From contig CAZTDY010000002.1 in assembly GCA_964612295.1 (NCBI GenBank), positions 1 through 64,000 on the forward strand: 64,000 nt of DNA, read 5' to 3'. Below, piece after piece: positions 33,003 through 42,200 of this stretch; position 1 is the first letter of the stretch; the number at the start of each line of letters is the position of its first letter. This stretch comes from CAYQJL01 sp964612295. GTDB lineage: Bacteria; Eisenbacteria; RBG-16-71-46; CAIMUX01; WJJG01. The position numbers were made by a program, and so were the translations under genes. The notes under the pieces are model-generated. The model had not been told where the DNA came from, ran no database searches, and saw nothing but the letters and a program-made list of their open reading frames with translations.

Positions 33003-33596
33003 ATGGAGATTACGGCAGGATCGGTCAAGGCTCTGCGCGAGCGCACGGGCGCGGGCATGATGGACTGCAAGAAGGCGCTCAAAGAGACCGATGGCGATGT
33101 CGAAAAGGCCGTCGAGTTTCTTCGCAAGGCCGGGATGGCCGCGGCGTCGAAGCGCGCGGGTCGCGAGGCGGCTCAAGGACGCGTCGAGGCCTATATTCAC
33201 CCCGGAAACCAGGTTGGGGTTCTGCTAGAGGTCAACGCCGAGACGGATTTCGTGGCGAAGACGGACGACTTCATCAGTTTCTGTCATGAGGTCGCGATGC
33301 ACGTCGCCGCGGCGCGCCCCTTGTCCGTGAGCGCCGATGAGCTGGATCAGGCCGTGGTCGAGAAAGAGAAGGAAATCTACGGGGAGCAGGCCAAGAGCTC
33401 TGGCAAGCCGGAGAAGTTCTGGGACAACATCATCGACGGACGCCTGAAGAAATTCTACCAGGAGGCCTGCCTTCTCGAGCAGCCCTGGGTTCGCGATCCG
33501 AAGCAGACGATCGAGGATCTTCGCAAGGCGCTGTCGGGCAAGATGGGTGAGAACATCATCGTGCGCCGTTTCTCTGTCTTCCAGATTGGACAGTAA
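33003..33596 (+). CDS. tsf: Elongation factor Ts (short form)
   Basis: 197 aa. VKALRERTGAGMMDCKKAL at the N-terminus and VNAETDFVAKTDDF are the EF-Tu-contacting signatures. At under 200 residues it is the short, single-core form seen in Thermus and several other phyla rather than the 280-aa E. coli type. It regenerates EF-Tu-GTP. SD AAGGAG precedes the ATG; the next gene is pyrH. Confidence 0.95.
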   Translation: MEITAGSVKALRERTGAGMMDCKKALKETDGDVEKAVEFLRKAGMAAASKRAGREAAQGRVEAYIHPGNQVGVLLEVNAETDFVAKTDDFISFCHEVAMHVAAARPLSVSADELDQAVVEKEKEIYGEQAKSSGKPEKFWDNIIDGRLKKFYQEACLLEQPWVRDPKQTIEDLRKALSGKMGENIIVRRFSVFQIGQ

Positions 33597-33670
33597 CCAG
33601 GGCGTAGATTGGGTACGCGGCACCGGCCGCGATTCTTGAGGTCGCGACCTACGAGGCAGGAGGCCAACGG

Positions 33671-34408
33671 GTGTCACGCGATCAGAAGCACGAGGCGATG
33701 ACCCGCCGCGTGCTCGTCAAACTGAGTGGCGAGCTTCTGGCTGGATCGAGTGGGCAACCAATCGATCCGGCCGGTCTTGTTTTAGTGGCCGATCAGATCG
33801 AAGGCGCCCGAGCCTCGGGGGCTGAGGTGGCGGTGGTCATCGGCGGCGGCAATATCGTTCGCGGCCGGGGAAGCCTGGGCGATCGTTTCGATCGTTCGAC
33901 GGCCGATTCGATCGGGATGGTCGGCACCCTCATCAACGCCCTGGCCGTCGGAGCGGAGCTCGAACGGCGACAGATCCCTGCGCGGGTGCTCAATGCCTTC
34001 GACGCTTCTCGTATGGCGGATCTCTACAGCCCGGCGGCGGCCAGACAGGCCCTGTCGCGGGGCGAGGTGACGCTGCTGGCCGGCGGGACGGGCAACGCCT
34101 ATTTCACCACCGATACCGCGGCCGCGCTGCGGGCCCTTGAAACGCGCAGCACGCTGCTGGTCAAAGGGACCAAGGTCGACGGGGTTTACAGCGCCGATCC
34201 GGTGCTCGATCCGACGGCCGAACGGTTTGCCAAGCTCACCTACGAGGATGTTCTGACCCGCAAACTCGGGGTGATGGATCTGACCGCGATTACCCTTTGT
34301 ATGGAAAACGCGCTGCCGGTTGTGGTATTGAATGCGAAAGTGCCCGGTTCGGTACGCACGTTCTTGGAGGGGGAGACCAACGGCACGTTGATTCTGCCTG
34401 AGGCGTAA
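33671..34408 (+). CDS. pyrH: UMP kinase
   Basis: 245 aa of the amino-acid-kinase family; phosphorylates UMP to UDP. Motifs are VLVKLSGELLAG, VVIGGGNIVRG, DSIGMVGTLINALA, GTGNAYFTTDTAAALRA and KGTKVDGVYSADPV. I use GTG 33671, with AGGAGG at 33658-33663. An ATG at 33698 would remove nine non-conserved residues and is a fair alternative. Confidence 0.96.
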   Translation: MSRDQKHEAMTRRVLVKLSGELLAGSSGQPIDPAGLVLVADQIEGARASGAEVAVVIGGGNIVRGRGSLGDRFDRSTADSIGMVGTLINALAVGAELERRQIPARVLNAFDASRMADLYSPAAARQALSRGEVTLLAGGTGNAYFTTDTAAALRALETRSTLLVKGTKVDGVYSADPVLDPTAERFAKLTYEDVLTRKLGVMDLTAITLCMENALPVVVLNAKVPGSVRTFLEGETNGTLILPEA

Positions 34409-34459
34409 GCGACCCCTTGGAGGACCTCAGGTCAAAACCCTGCTGCGGGAGGCTAGATC

Positions 34460-35017
34460 ATGAGCGCTGAAATCCACAAACAGGCCGAAGAGCGGATGGA
34501 CAAGACGTTCGAGAAGTTCAAGGAAGATCTGCTGGGCGCCCGCACCGGGAAAGCCTCCCCGGCCATGCTCGAACCGGTGAAGGTCGACTACTACGGTTCA
34601 GTCGTGCCCCTGTCTCAGGTCGCCTCCGTGTCCGCCCCCCAGCCCCGCATGTTGGTTGTGCAGGCCTGGGACAAAGGTGCGGTCGGTGCGATCATCAAGG
34701 GGATTCAGGCGGCCGATCTGGGACTCAATCCGGCCGAAGACGGCGAGATCATCCGCGTTCCCATCCCGGCCCTCACCGAAGAGCGGCGCTTAGACATCGT
34801 GAAGCGCTGCAAGAAGTCCGCCGAGGATGCGAAGGTCTCGGTCCGCAACATCCGGCGCGATGCCAACGATGCGCTGCAGAAGGCGGAGAAGGCCAAGGAG
34901 ATCTCCGAGGATGACATGCATCGTTCCCAGAAGGATATGCAGAAGCTGACCGACGACGTGATCGCCAAGGTCGATGAGACGTTCAAGGCCAAGGAAAGAG
35001 AGATCCTCGAAGGGTAG
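34460..35017 (+). CDS. frr: Ribosome recycling factor
   Basis: 185 aa, standard length. RTGKASPAMLEPVKVDYYGS, NPAEDGEIIRVPIPALTEERR and VRNIRRDANDALQK are diagnostic. With EF-G it splits post-termination ribosomes. GGGAGG lies upstream. In most bacteria uppS follows; here cdsA follows directly. Confidence 0.97.
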   Translation: MSAEIHKQAEERMDKTFEKFKEDLLGARTGKASPAMLEPVKVDYYGSVVPLSQVASVSAPQPRMLVVQAWDKGAVGAIIKGIQAADLGLNPAEDGEIIRVPIPALTEERRLDIVKRCKKSAEDAKVSVRNIRRDANDALQKAEKAKEISEDDMHRSQKDMQKLTDDVIAKVDETFKAKEREILEG

Positions 35018-35083
35018 CCGAAGGGCTTCAATCCGGGCCGGGGCAGCGACACTGTGGGCGAGGGCCTGCAAGGGGGCCGGGGC

Positions 35084-35881
35084 GTGAAGGCGAATCTGAT
35101 CTGGAGAGTGGTGACCGGGGTGGTGTTCCTCCCGGTCCTTTTCTTTCTCATCGACAAGGGTGGCTGGGCCTACAGCACGCTCCTCTTTCTCATCGTCACC
35201 GTGGGGGCCTGGGAGTGGTGGCGGCTCTGCGACCATGCGGGGGCGACGCCCGACTTCCCTCTGCTGCTCGTCGGTGTCTTGGGGGCGCTTCAGGGGGGGA
35301 GTGATCCTCGCCCGGAACGGTTCGTCGTTTTTCTCGCGTGTGTCACGATCGTCGCCCTTCTGAGCGGACTGAGGCATCGCGACGGGGCAGCCTACCAGAG
35401 AACCGCCATGTTGATCCTCGGGGTGCTCTACGTCGGGCTTCTGCCGGCATTCTTGCTGCGAATCCGGGACCTGCCCATCGGCCGCGACGCCCTGCTCGTG
35501 GTCTACGCGGCGGTGTTCGCCTGCGACACCTTCGCCTACGGGGTCGGTCGTCTCTTCGGCCGGCACCGGCTCTTTGAGCGCGTCAGTCCCAAGAAGACCT
35601 GGGAGGGCGCCTTTGGGGGGCTCTTCGGCGCCGTCCTCGCCTGCCTGGTGTGCCGGCTCCTGTTCGCCGACTTCCTTTCTCTCAGGACAGCGATCGGCAT
35701 GGGGCTGCTCTTGGGAAGTCTGGGGCAGGCGGGGGATCTCGTCGAATCGCTCCTCAAGCGGGAGGCGGGACTGAAGGACTCTTCCCAGCTGATCCCCGGC
35801 CATGGGGGAGTGCTCGACCGGTTCGACAATCTGCACCTGGCGGCGCCCGCCGCCTACATATTCCTCGGACTCTGCCTGTAA
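35084..35881 (+). CDS. cdsA: Phosphatidate cytidylyltransferase
   Basis: 265-aa integral membrane enzyme that makes CDP-diacylglycerol from phosphatidate and CTP. About eight TM segments are visible. The family signature is SLLKREAGLKDSSQLIPGHG followed by GVLDRFD, with AGD nearby (metal binding). I choose GTG 35084; GTG 35054 is in frame with no better SD, so the start is uncertain by ten codons. Confidence 0.9.
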   Translation: MKANLIWRVVTGVVFLPVLFFLIDKGGWAYSTLLFLIVTVGAWEWWRLCDHAGATPDFPLLLVGVLGALQGGSDPRPERFVVFLACVTIVALLSGLRHRDGAAYQRTAMLILGVLYVGLLPAFLLRIRDLPIGRDALLVVYAAVFACDTFAYGVGRLFGRHRLFERVSPKKTWEGAFGGLFGAVLACLVCRLLFADFLSLRTAIGMGLLLGSLGQAGDLVESLLKREAGLKDSSQLIPGHGGVLDRFDNLHLAAPAAYIFLGLCL

Positions 35882-36034
35882 TCCAGCCCGCGACCTGGGA
35901 GCCGTAATCCTTGGCTTGATCAGATTTTGCCGATATTCTACCGCAAACCGCCCTGGTTCGCCGGTCCCAGCAGGACCGGCTCCGGCACAGGCCATGCCCG
36001 GGCATCCGATGCGTCCGCCAACGGAGAGGCTGCC

Positions 36035-37243
36035 GTGAAAATCGATCCGTCAGAACGCCGCCGCGTTGCGCTGCTGGGAGCCACCGGCTCCATCGGAACC
36101 CAAACGCTGGATCTTGCCGAGCGTCACCCGGAGCGGATCGAGATTGTTGCCCTGGCCGGCGGCCGGCAGGTGGAAAAGCTGGCCGAACGGGCCGTCCGCC
36201 ACCAACCTCAGGCGGTGTGCGTGGGCGCGCCGGAGTTGCAGGACCCGTTTCGGCAGGCCGTAGGCGGCGCGTGGGACGGCGCGCTGTTGGCCGGGGAGGA
36301 GGGACTCAGGGAGTTGGCGGTCTGGCCGGGGGTGAGCGTGGTCGTCAATGCCGTGGTGGGAGCGGCCGGCCTGGCGCCGAGCCTGTCCGCGCTCCGTGCA
36401 GGGAAGCGTCTCGCGCTGGCCAACAAGGAGTCGCTGGTCATGGCGGGGCATCTCATCATCGCGGCCCGCGACCAGTCGGAGGTGGAGCTCATTCCCATCG
36501 ACAGCGAACACAGCGCGATCTTCCAGTGCCTGGCGGGTCGTCCGCCCGAGGCCGTCAGGCGCGTGTACATCACGGCTTCGGGGGGGCCGTTCCGCACGCG
36601 GACGTCCGCACAACTGCAAGGGGTGACCCCCGCCGACGCCCTGAAGCATCCCACCTGGCAAATGGGGCAGCGGATCACGATCGACTCGGCCACCCTGTTC
36701 AACAAGGGGATGGAGCTGATCGAGGCGGCCTGGCTCTTCGGGCTCAGCCTGGATGATGTGCGGGTGTGGGTCCATCCGCAGTCGATTGTCCACGCGCTGG
36801 TCGAGCTGCGGGATGGATCACTCATCACCCAGATGGCCAATCCCGACATGCGACTACCCATCCAGATCGCCCTCGCCCACCCCGGGGATTGGGGAGCGGT
36901 TGTCGAGCCGTGCGATCTCGCCCAGGTAGGCCGACTGGAGTTCGAACCGCCGGACCCCGGACGATTCCCCTGCCTGCGGCTGGCCCAGGAGGCGGCCCGC
37001 ACCGGCGGCACCGCTCCCGCGGTGGCCAACGCGGCCGACGAGATTCTCGTGGAGCGATTCCTGACCGAGGAGATCGGCTTCCTCGGGATCCCCGAGGGGA
37101 TCGAGGCCCTGCTGATGGAACATCAGGCGGGGAGCGAACCGTCCTTCGATGAGGTCATGGCGGCCGACCGCTGGGCGCGCGCCAAAGCGGCCGAGTGGAC
37201 CCCCAGCGGGGCGGGACTGTTCCCGGCCACGGGAGGACGCTAG
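36035..37243 (+). CDS. dxr: 1-deoxy-D-xylulose 5-phosphate reductoisomerase
   Basis: 402 aa. NADPH-dependent second step of the MEP isoprenoid pathway. GATGSIGTQTLDL binds NADPH; ALANKESLVMAG, PIDSEHSAIFQCL, ITASGGPFR and HPTWQMGQRITIDSATLFNKG hold substrate and metal sites. I choose GTG 36035 with GGAGAGG upstream; the frame extends to 35927 but that part is unlike any Dxr N-terminus. It ends one base before the TTG start of the Omp85 gene. Confidence 0.94.
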   Translation: MKIDPSERRRVALLGATGSIGTQTLDLAERHPERIEIVALAGGRQVEKLAERAVRHQPQAVCVGAPELQDPFRQAVGGAWDGALLAGEEGLRELAVWPGVSVVVNAVVGAAGLAPSLSALRAGKRLALANKESLVMAGHLIIAARDQSEVELIPIDSEHSAIFQCLAGRPPEAVRRVYITASGGPFRTRTSAQLQGVTPADALKHPTWQMGQRITIDSATLFNKGMELIEAAWLFGLSLDDVRVWVHPQSIVHALVELRDGSLITQMANPDMRLPIQIALAHPGDWGAVVEPCDLAQVGRLEFEPPDPGRFPCLRLAQEAARTGGTAPAVANAADEILVERFLTEEIGFLGIPEGIEALLMEHQAGSEPSFDEVMAADRWARAKAAEWTPSGAGLFPATGGR

Positions 37244-37244
37244 C

Positions 37245-39188
37245 TTGAGTGACCCTCGGGAGCATTGCTGCGGCCGGGCCCGAAGACTCGTCCCCTGGGT
37301 CTGCCTGCTGCTGTGCGCCCTGCTCCGGCCGACGCCGGCGGCGGCCCAGGCCGAGCTGAGTGATCCTCCTCGCATCCGCCGCATTGTGGTCGATGGAGCC
37401 GAGCAGATGAGTCCCGGGGACATCCGAGCGGCCATGCGCCTCAAGCAGCGCAGTTGTTGGTGGAAGCCCTTCCAGAAGAACTTCTTCTACGGCACCGATC
37501 ACCTGGAACCGGACCTGGAAAGGGTGCTGTCGCTCTATCGGGGCGAGGGATTCGTGTTCGCCCGCATCGAGGAAGCCAGGGTCCGCTACCTATCTCCCGA
37601 GTGGGCGGAGCTTCAAATCAAAGTGCATGAGGGGGATCGCATCTGGGTCCGCGAAACGGAGGTGACGGGCACAGATGCATCGATGCGCGAGAAACTTCTG
37701 GAGGGAATCGTGATCGAGGTCGGTCAACCTCTCCGGGAGCAGGAGCTGCGCAAGGATGAGGCCCGTCTGCTCGAGACCTGCGGAGACGCGGGGTTCGCGC
37801 TGGCCGAGATCAATCGCGAGATGCGGTTTCTGGCGGATTCGGCGGCGGTCATCTACCACGTCGCGCTGCGCCCGCTGGTCAAGGTGAGAGACATCCGGAT
37901 CGAAGGCAATGTCCGGACCAAGACCCGCGTCATCCGGCGGGAGTTGGCGTTGCGTCCGACCGAGACGTTCCGTCTGGCGAAAGCGATCGACACCCAGGAC
38001 CGCCTCTTTGAACTGGGGCTCTTCCGCTCGGTTCGCATCCTGCCCAACTACGCGGACACCACCGGCTGGATCTCGGGTCGGGATGCGGTCGACATCGATC
38101 TGCAGATCCGCGTGTCGGAGAAGCCCGCCGGCTGGTACGGCCTCGGTTTCGGGTACTCCTCGGCCGATCGTGCGCGGCTTCTGGCCGAGTGGGGGTACCG
38201 CAACATCCAAGGCAGAGGGCGTGCGCTACGTATGCTGGCCGAGATGAGCTATCAGTTTCAGCAGGGCGGTGTGCGAGAGATCTGGGAACCGCACTACGAG
38301 GTGACCTTCACGGAGCCGTGGCTCTTCGACATTCCCGTTCGGGGTCAGCTCAGCGCCTACTACCGGTTCGTCCGTGAATCGAGTTTCGATGAAGACATCG
38401 CGGGCCTGGCCTTGCGGGCCGGATGGCGCCCGGCCCGGTTCAAGCGGATGGTGGCCAAGATCGAGAACAAACGAACCTGGGTGTTCCGTTCAGACGATCC
38501 GGACATCCCCGCTGAGTACGACACGCGGTTCCTCTCGCTCTCCTTCATCGAGGACAGCCGGGACTTCATTCTGGATCCGCGGCGGGGCAGCTTCTCCCAA
38601 GCCGTCGGAGAGTATGCGGGTGGTTTCCTGGGTGGGGTGGCGACCTTCACCCGGTGGACAGCGAGCTACGCCTCCTATGTGCCGCTGGGGCCGCGGGCCA
38701 CCTGGGCCTACCGGTTGCGCGCCGGATACCTGCATCCGATCAACATGAGTATCGAGGAGGCGAGCAGTTTGCCGGAACTGCTCGACGAGCGCTTCCGGGC
38801 GGGCGGGGGAACCACGGTGCGTGGCTACCGGGAGGAGAGCCTGGGGCCCTACGATGCGGAGGATCCCGATCAGGAGCTGGGAGGGTTGACCCTCTTTCTC
38901 TTCAACACCGAACTGCGATTCGACCTGATCGGACGAATCGGAGCCGTCCTCTTCATCGATGGGGGCAATGTGTGGTCCGACTACCACGACATCAAGGCCT
39001 CGCACTTCGGCCACGCGTGGCAGCGGGCGGATTATTCCGAACTGCACGTGGCCTATTCCGTGGGCTCCGGCCTGCGTTTTCGCACGCCGGTGGGACCTCT
39101 ACGCCTCGACTATGGTCTCAAGGTGGGGCGGGCCCCCCGATCGTCAGGACCGAGGGAATGGCATTTGAGTCTCGGCCAGGCCTTCTGA
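37245..39188 (+). CDS. Omp85-family outer-membrane assembly protein with three POTRA domains (TamA-like)
   Basis: 647 aa from TTG 37245, supported by GGAGG at 37232-37236 and a signal peptide (about 10-35, ending AAAQA). Three POTRA units can be drawn: about 42-130 (RIRRIVVDGAEQMSP), 131-210 (IWVRETEVTGTD) and 211-300 (VRDIRIEGNVRTKTRVIRREL). A 16-strand-type barrel follows to a terminal LSLGQAF. The conserved barrel loop reads GGTTVRGYRE (VRGF/Y). BamA has five POTRAs, TamA three, and tamB follows 16 bp downstream, so TamA is the better name. If no other Omp85 exists in the genome it could serve as BamA. Confidence 0.87.
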   Translation: MSDPREHCCGRARRLVPWVCLLLCALLRPTPAAAQAELSDPPRIRRIVVDGAEQMSPGDIRAAMRLKQRSCWWKPFQKNFFYGTDHLEPDLERVLSLYRGEGFVFARIEEARVRYLSPEWAELQIKVHEGDRIWVRETEVTGTDASMREKLLEGIVIEVGQPLREQELRKDEARLLETCGDAGFALAEINREMRFLADSAAVIYHVALRPLVKVRDIRIEGNVRTKTRVIRRELALRPTETFRLAKAIDTQDRLFELGLFRSVRILPNYADTTGWISGRDAVDIDLQIRVSEKPAGWYGLGFGYSSADRARLLAEWGYRNIQGRGRALRMLAEMSYQFQQGGVREIWEPHYEVTFTEPWLFDIPVRGQLSAYYRFVRESSFDEDIAGLALRAGWRPARFKRMVAKIENKRTWVFRSDDPDIPAEYDTRFLSLSFIEDSRDFILDPRRGSFSQAVGEYAGGFLGGVATFTRWTASYASYVPLGPRATWAYRLRAGYLHPINMSIEEASSLPELLDERFRAGGGTTVRGYREESLGPYDAEDPDQELGGLTLFLFNTELRFDLIGRIGAVLFIDGGNVWSDYHDIKASHFGHAWQRADYSELHVAYSVGSGLRFRTPVGPLRLDYGLKVGRAPRSSGPREWHLSLGQAF

Positions 39189-39204
39189 TGCGGAGCCGGA
39201 GACA

Positions 39205-42200
39205 ATGGTAACAGCGGCGGACAACAGCGGCCCGGGGGACGCCCGGGCGACGCCCCGAAAGGGGAGGCGGTTCCGGCGACGGTTCCTCGCCGCGCTGTTC
39301 CTCGTGCTGTTCCTGGCCGGCCCCTTCCTCGCGGTTCGCGTTGGCCCCGTGCGAACCGCTCTGCTCCGCTTGGCGACCGAGCAGCTGGGGCTGGGCGACA
39401 CGCTGCGCATGCGCATCGGGGGGGTGCGCGGGTTCGGCCCCACCGGCTTTGCGTTTGAGGATGTCAGCCTGGAAAGCCGGGACTCGACCGGTGTATGGGT
39501 TCCGGCGATGCACATGACCCATCTGGAGGCGGCCTGGTCGCTGTCGCATCTGGTGGGGGGAGAAGTTCACGTCGACCGGTTTACCGCGGGGGCCCTCGAG
39601 GTCCATCTCCATCGGCTGCCCCTCGGTGCGCCGCGGGATACAAGCGCGCTCAGACCGTCCGGCGCCCGTTCCACGCGGCCGCTGGCCGGGCGGGTTCCGA
39701 TCACGGTGGCTCACATCGAGCTGGGGCCGCTGCAGGTGCTCGACGCCGACGGAATCCTGCTGCGCATGGGTTTGGCGGAAGGCCGGTTGGAGGCGACCCG
39801 CCAGGAGCTGCGCTTCACGCTCGAGGAGGGGTGGCTGGCCCTTGACCGCTATGGATCCGGGTTCCAGCTGACCTCCGGCGCGCTCGTCTGGGGAGAGGCC
39901 GGCGGCACGCGATTGACCGATCTCGGCTTGGACGGACCACGCCTCAAGGGGATTGTCGAGGCTCACTACCGCACGGGCGACCCGGAGAATTCCATCGTCA
40001 TCGATGTCCTGATCGACCACCTCGATCCACTCCTGTTGACCCGCCGCTTCGTCCCCAGGATCCGGTTGCGCCCCGAGGACCGGCTCGAGGGCAGCGTGCA
40101 GGTGCGCAGGTCCCAGGGCGGCGTCGGGATCGAGCTGCTGCTGGAAGGACACCTGCGGGGCGAACGATTCGATGAACTATCCGGGGTGATCGACCTTGCC
40201 GACGGCCAGGTGCGTGTTGCCGATCTGGTCGTGAGCGGTGAGCGAGGTGTGGTCCGCGGCCAATGCGCCTGGGACCATCCCCGGCGGGTGGCCACCGGGA
40301 ATCTGCGCTTCCATCATCTCGACCTTCAGTCGAGGTGGCTGCCCTGGCTTCACGATCTACCGCTGGCCGGGGCCTTGGGCGGCCGGGTGGACGCCCGGGT
40401 CCAGGTTCCTCGAAACGCGTCGCCGAAGATCGAAGGAGAGATTGAACTGAGCGGTGGGCGGCTTTACGACATCGAGACCGACCGCATTCGGTTCCTCGGC
40501 CTGGTCGAGCCGGGGAACGGCGTGGAAGCCCGCGAGGCGCTCCTCACCTCGGGCGGCGGCGAGATTCGGGCCGAGGGCCGCTGGCCGTTGGGAGCCGGGG
40601 AGGTCGGGATTTCGGCGCAGGTGGACTCGTTCCCGCTGAGCGCGCTTCCTCCGGCCTGGCGGGCCGGTACCGAGGGCCGTCTGACGGGAGCGTTCGAACT
40701 CGAGGGGGTGCCGGACGATCCGGTCATCGAGGGCCATTGCCGCTTGAATGATCTCGTTCGCGGGGAGTGGCACGCCGAGGAAGCCACGATCATCCCTCTG
40801 CTCCTGTGGCCGCGCGATCAGCGCGGGTCGGGCACGCTCGAGGTGCGAGGTCTGCAGCGCAACGAGGGCGCTGCGGCGTGGATGAGCACCCGTTTCTCCC
40901 GCTGGGGGGAGCAGGTCAGCCTGTCGACGGATGTGGGGTTGCCCGGAGCCCATCTGCATCTCGAGGGCCAGCTCGATCCTCAGCGCTCCCTGACGCTCGA
41001 ACATCTGCAGGTGGGGACGGACCGCTGGGGACGATGGGGACTCGAGCGCCCCTGCGAGCTGGATTGGGCGTCCGGTGGTGTCCGCGCCGACTCGATCGTT
41101 CTGCGTTCGGGCCCCGCGCGGCTGGCTGCCGGCGGGCACTGGCTTCGCGAGGAGGATACTGTCGCGGGGGGCGTGAATCTCCAAGCGTTCGATCTCGCCC
41201 AACTGGAACCCCTGTTGGGGTCCGCCCGGCCTTGGCGGGGCAGGGGCGCTCTCGTGGTCGACGTGTCCGGTGGGCTTCCGGATCCCCGGGTTGAGGTCCT
41301 GTTTTCAGCGGACAGCCTCTGGTGGGGGACGGCCAACCTGGGTGATGCCTTCCTGCACGCGATCTGGGCCGACAGCACGTTGCGCATCCAGCCGGTCGAG
41401 ATCCACAGCGAGATTCATGATGTGAGCCTGCCGTCACTGACCGTCACGCCGAACAGGCCGCTCCTGTCTCTATGGGAGGCCGGTGAGGATTCTCCCGAGG
41501 ACGCCCGGGCGAAGAACCCGCTGGCCGATGCGGCGTGGGAGGGACACCTGGATGTGTCCAGGCTCGATCTCGCGGGATGGGCGCCGGCACTGGGATTGCT
41601 TGCCCAGGGAGATAGCGCCGCGGGACGGGAGGTGACGGTCGAGCGAATGATCGGCGGACGTCCGGTGCGGATCCACGTCGAGACCCCGGGTGACCTGTCA
41701 CCGGTGGCGGCCGGCGTCGGGGGCTATGGCGGGCTGTTCGAAGCCGACATCGAGATCGGCGGGACACCGCGCAGTCCCGAACTCCATCTCAGGGGAGGGG
41801 TGGAGGGCGTGACCTTAGCGGGCGTTCCGAGCGGCGCGCTGGAGCTGGACCTGCAGTACGCGGATTCGGTCCTGTCGATCGGGAGATTCAATCTGGAGGA
41901 GGGGGCGTCGAAGAGCTTCGCCGAAGGGACCTATCCCTACCTGCTCCAGCTGCTTCCGCCCGAGGGGAGCCGACTGGGGCGTCCGGTGGATGTCCGCGGC
42001 GAGTTCCGGGATCTCGACGTCGGTCTCATCTCCGGCTTCTCGCAGTGGGCGCCGAACGCGCATGGACGGCTCAGCGGATCGGTCGCCCTGCAGGGACGGG
42101 GGGACCGTCCGCACCTGCTGGGAACGCTGCTGCTGCGCGACGGAGGGTTCCGCATCCCGGGGCGAAGCGAGCGCGTCTTCGATACCCAGGCCATGGTGCG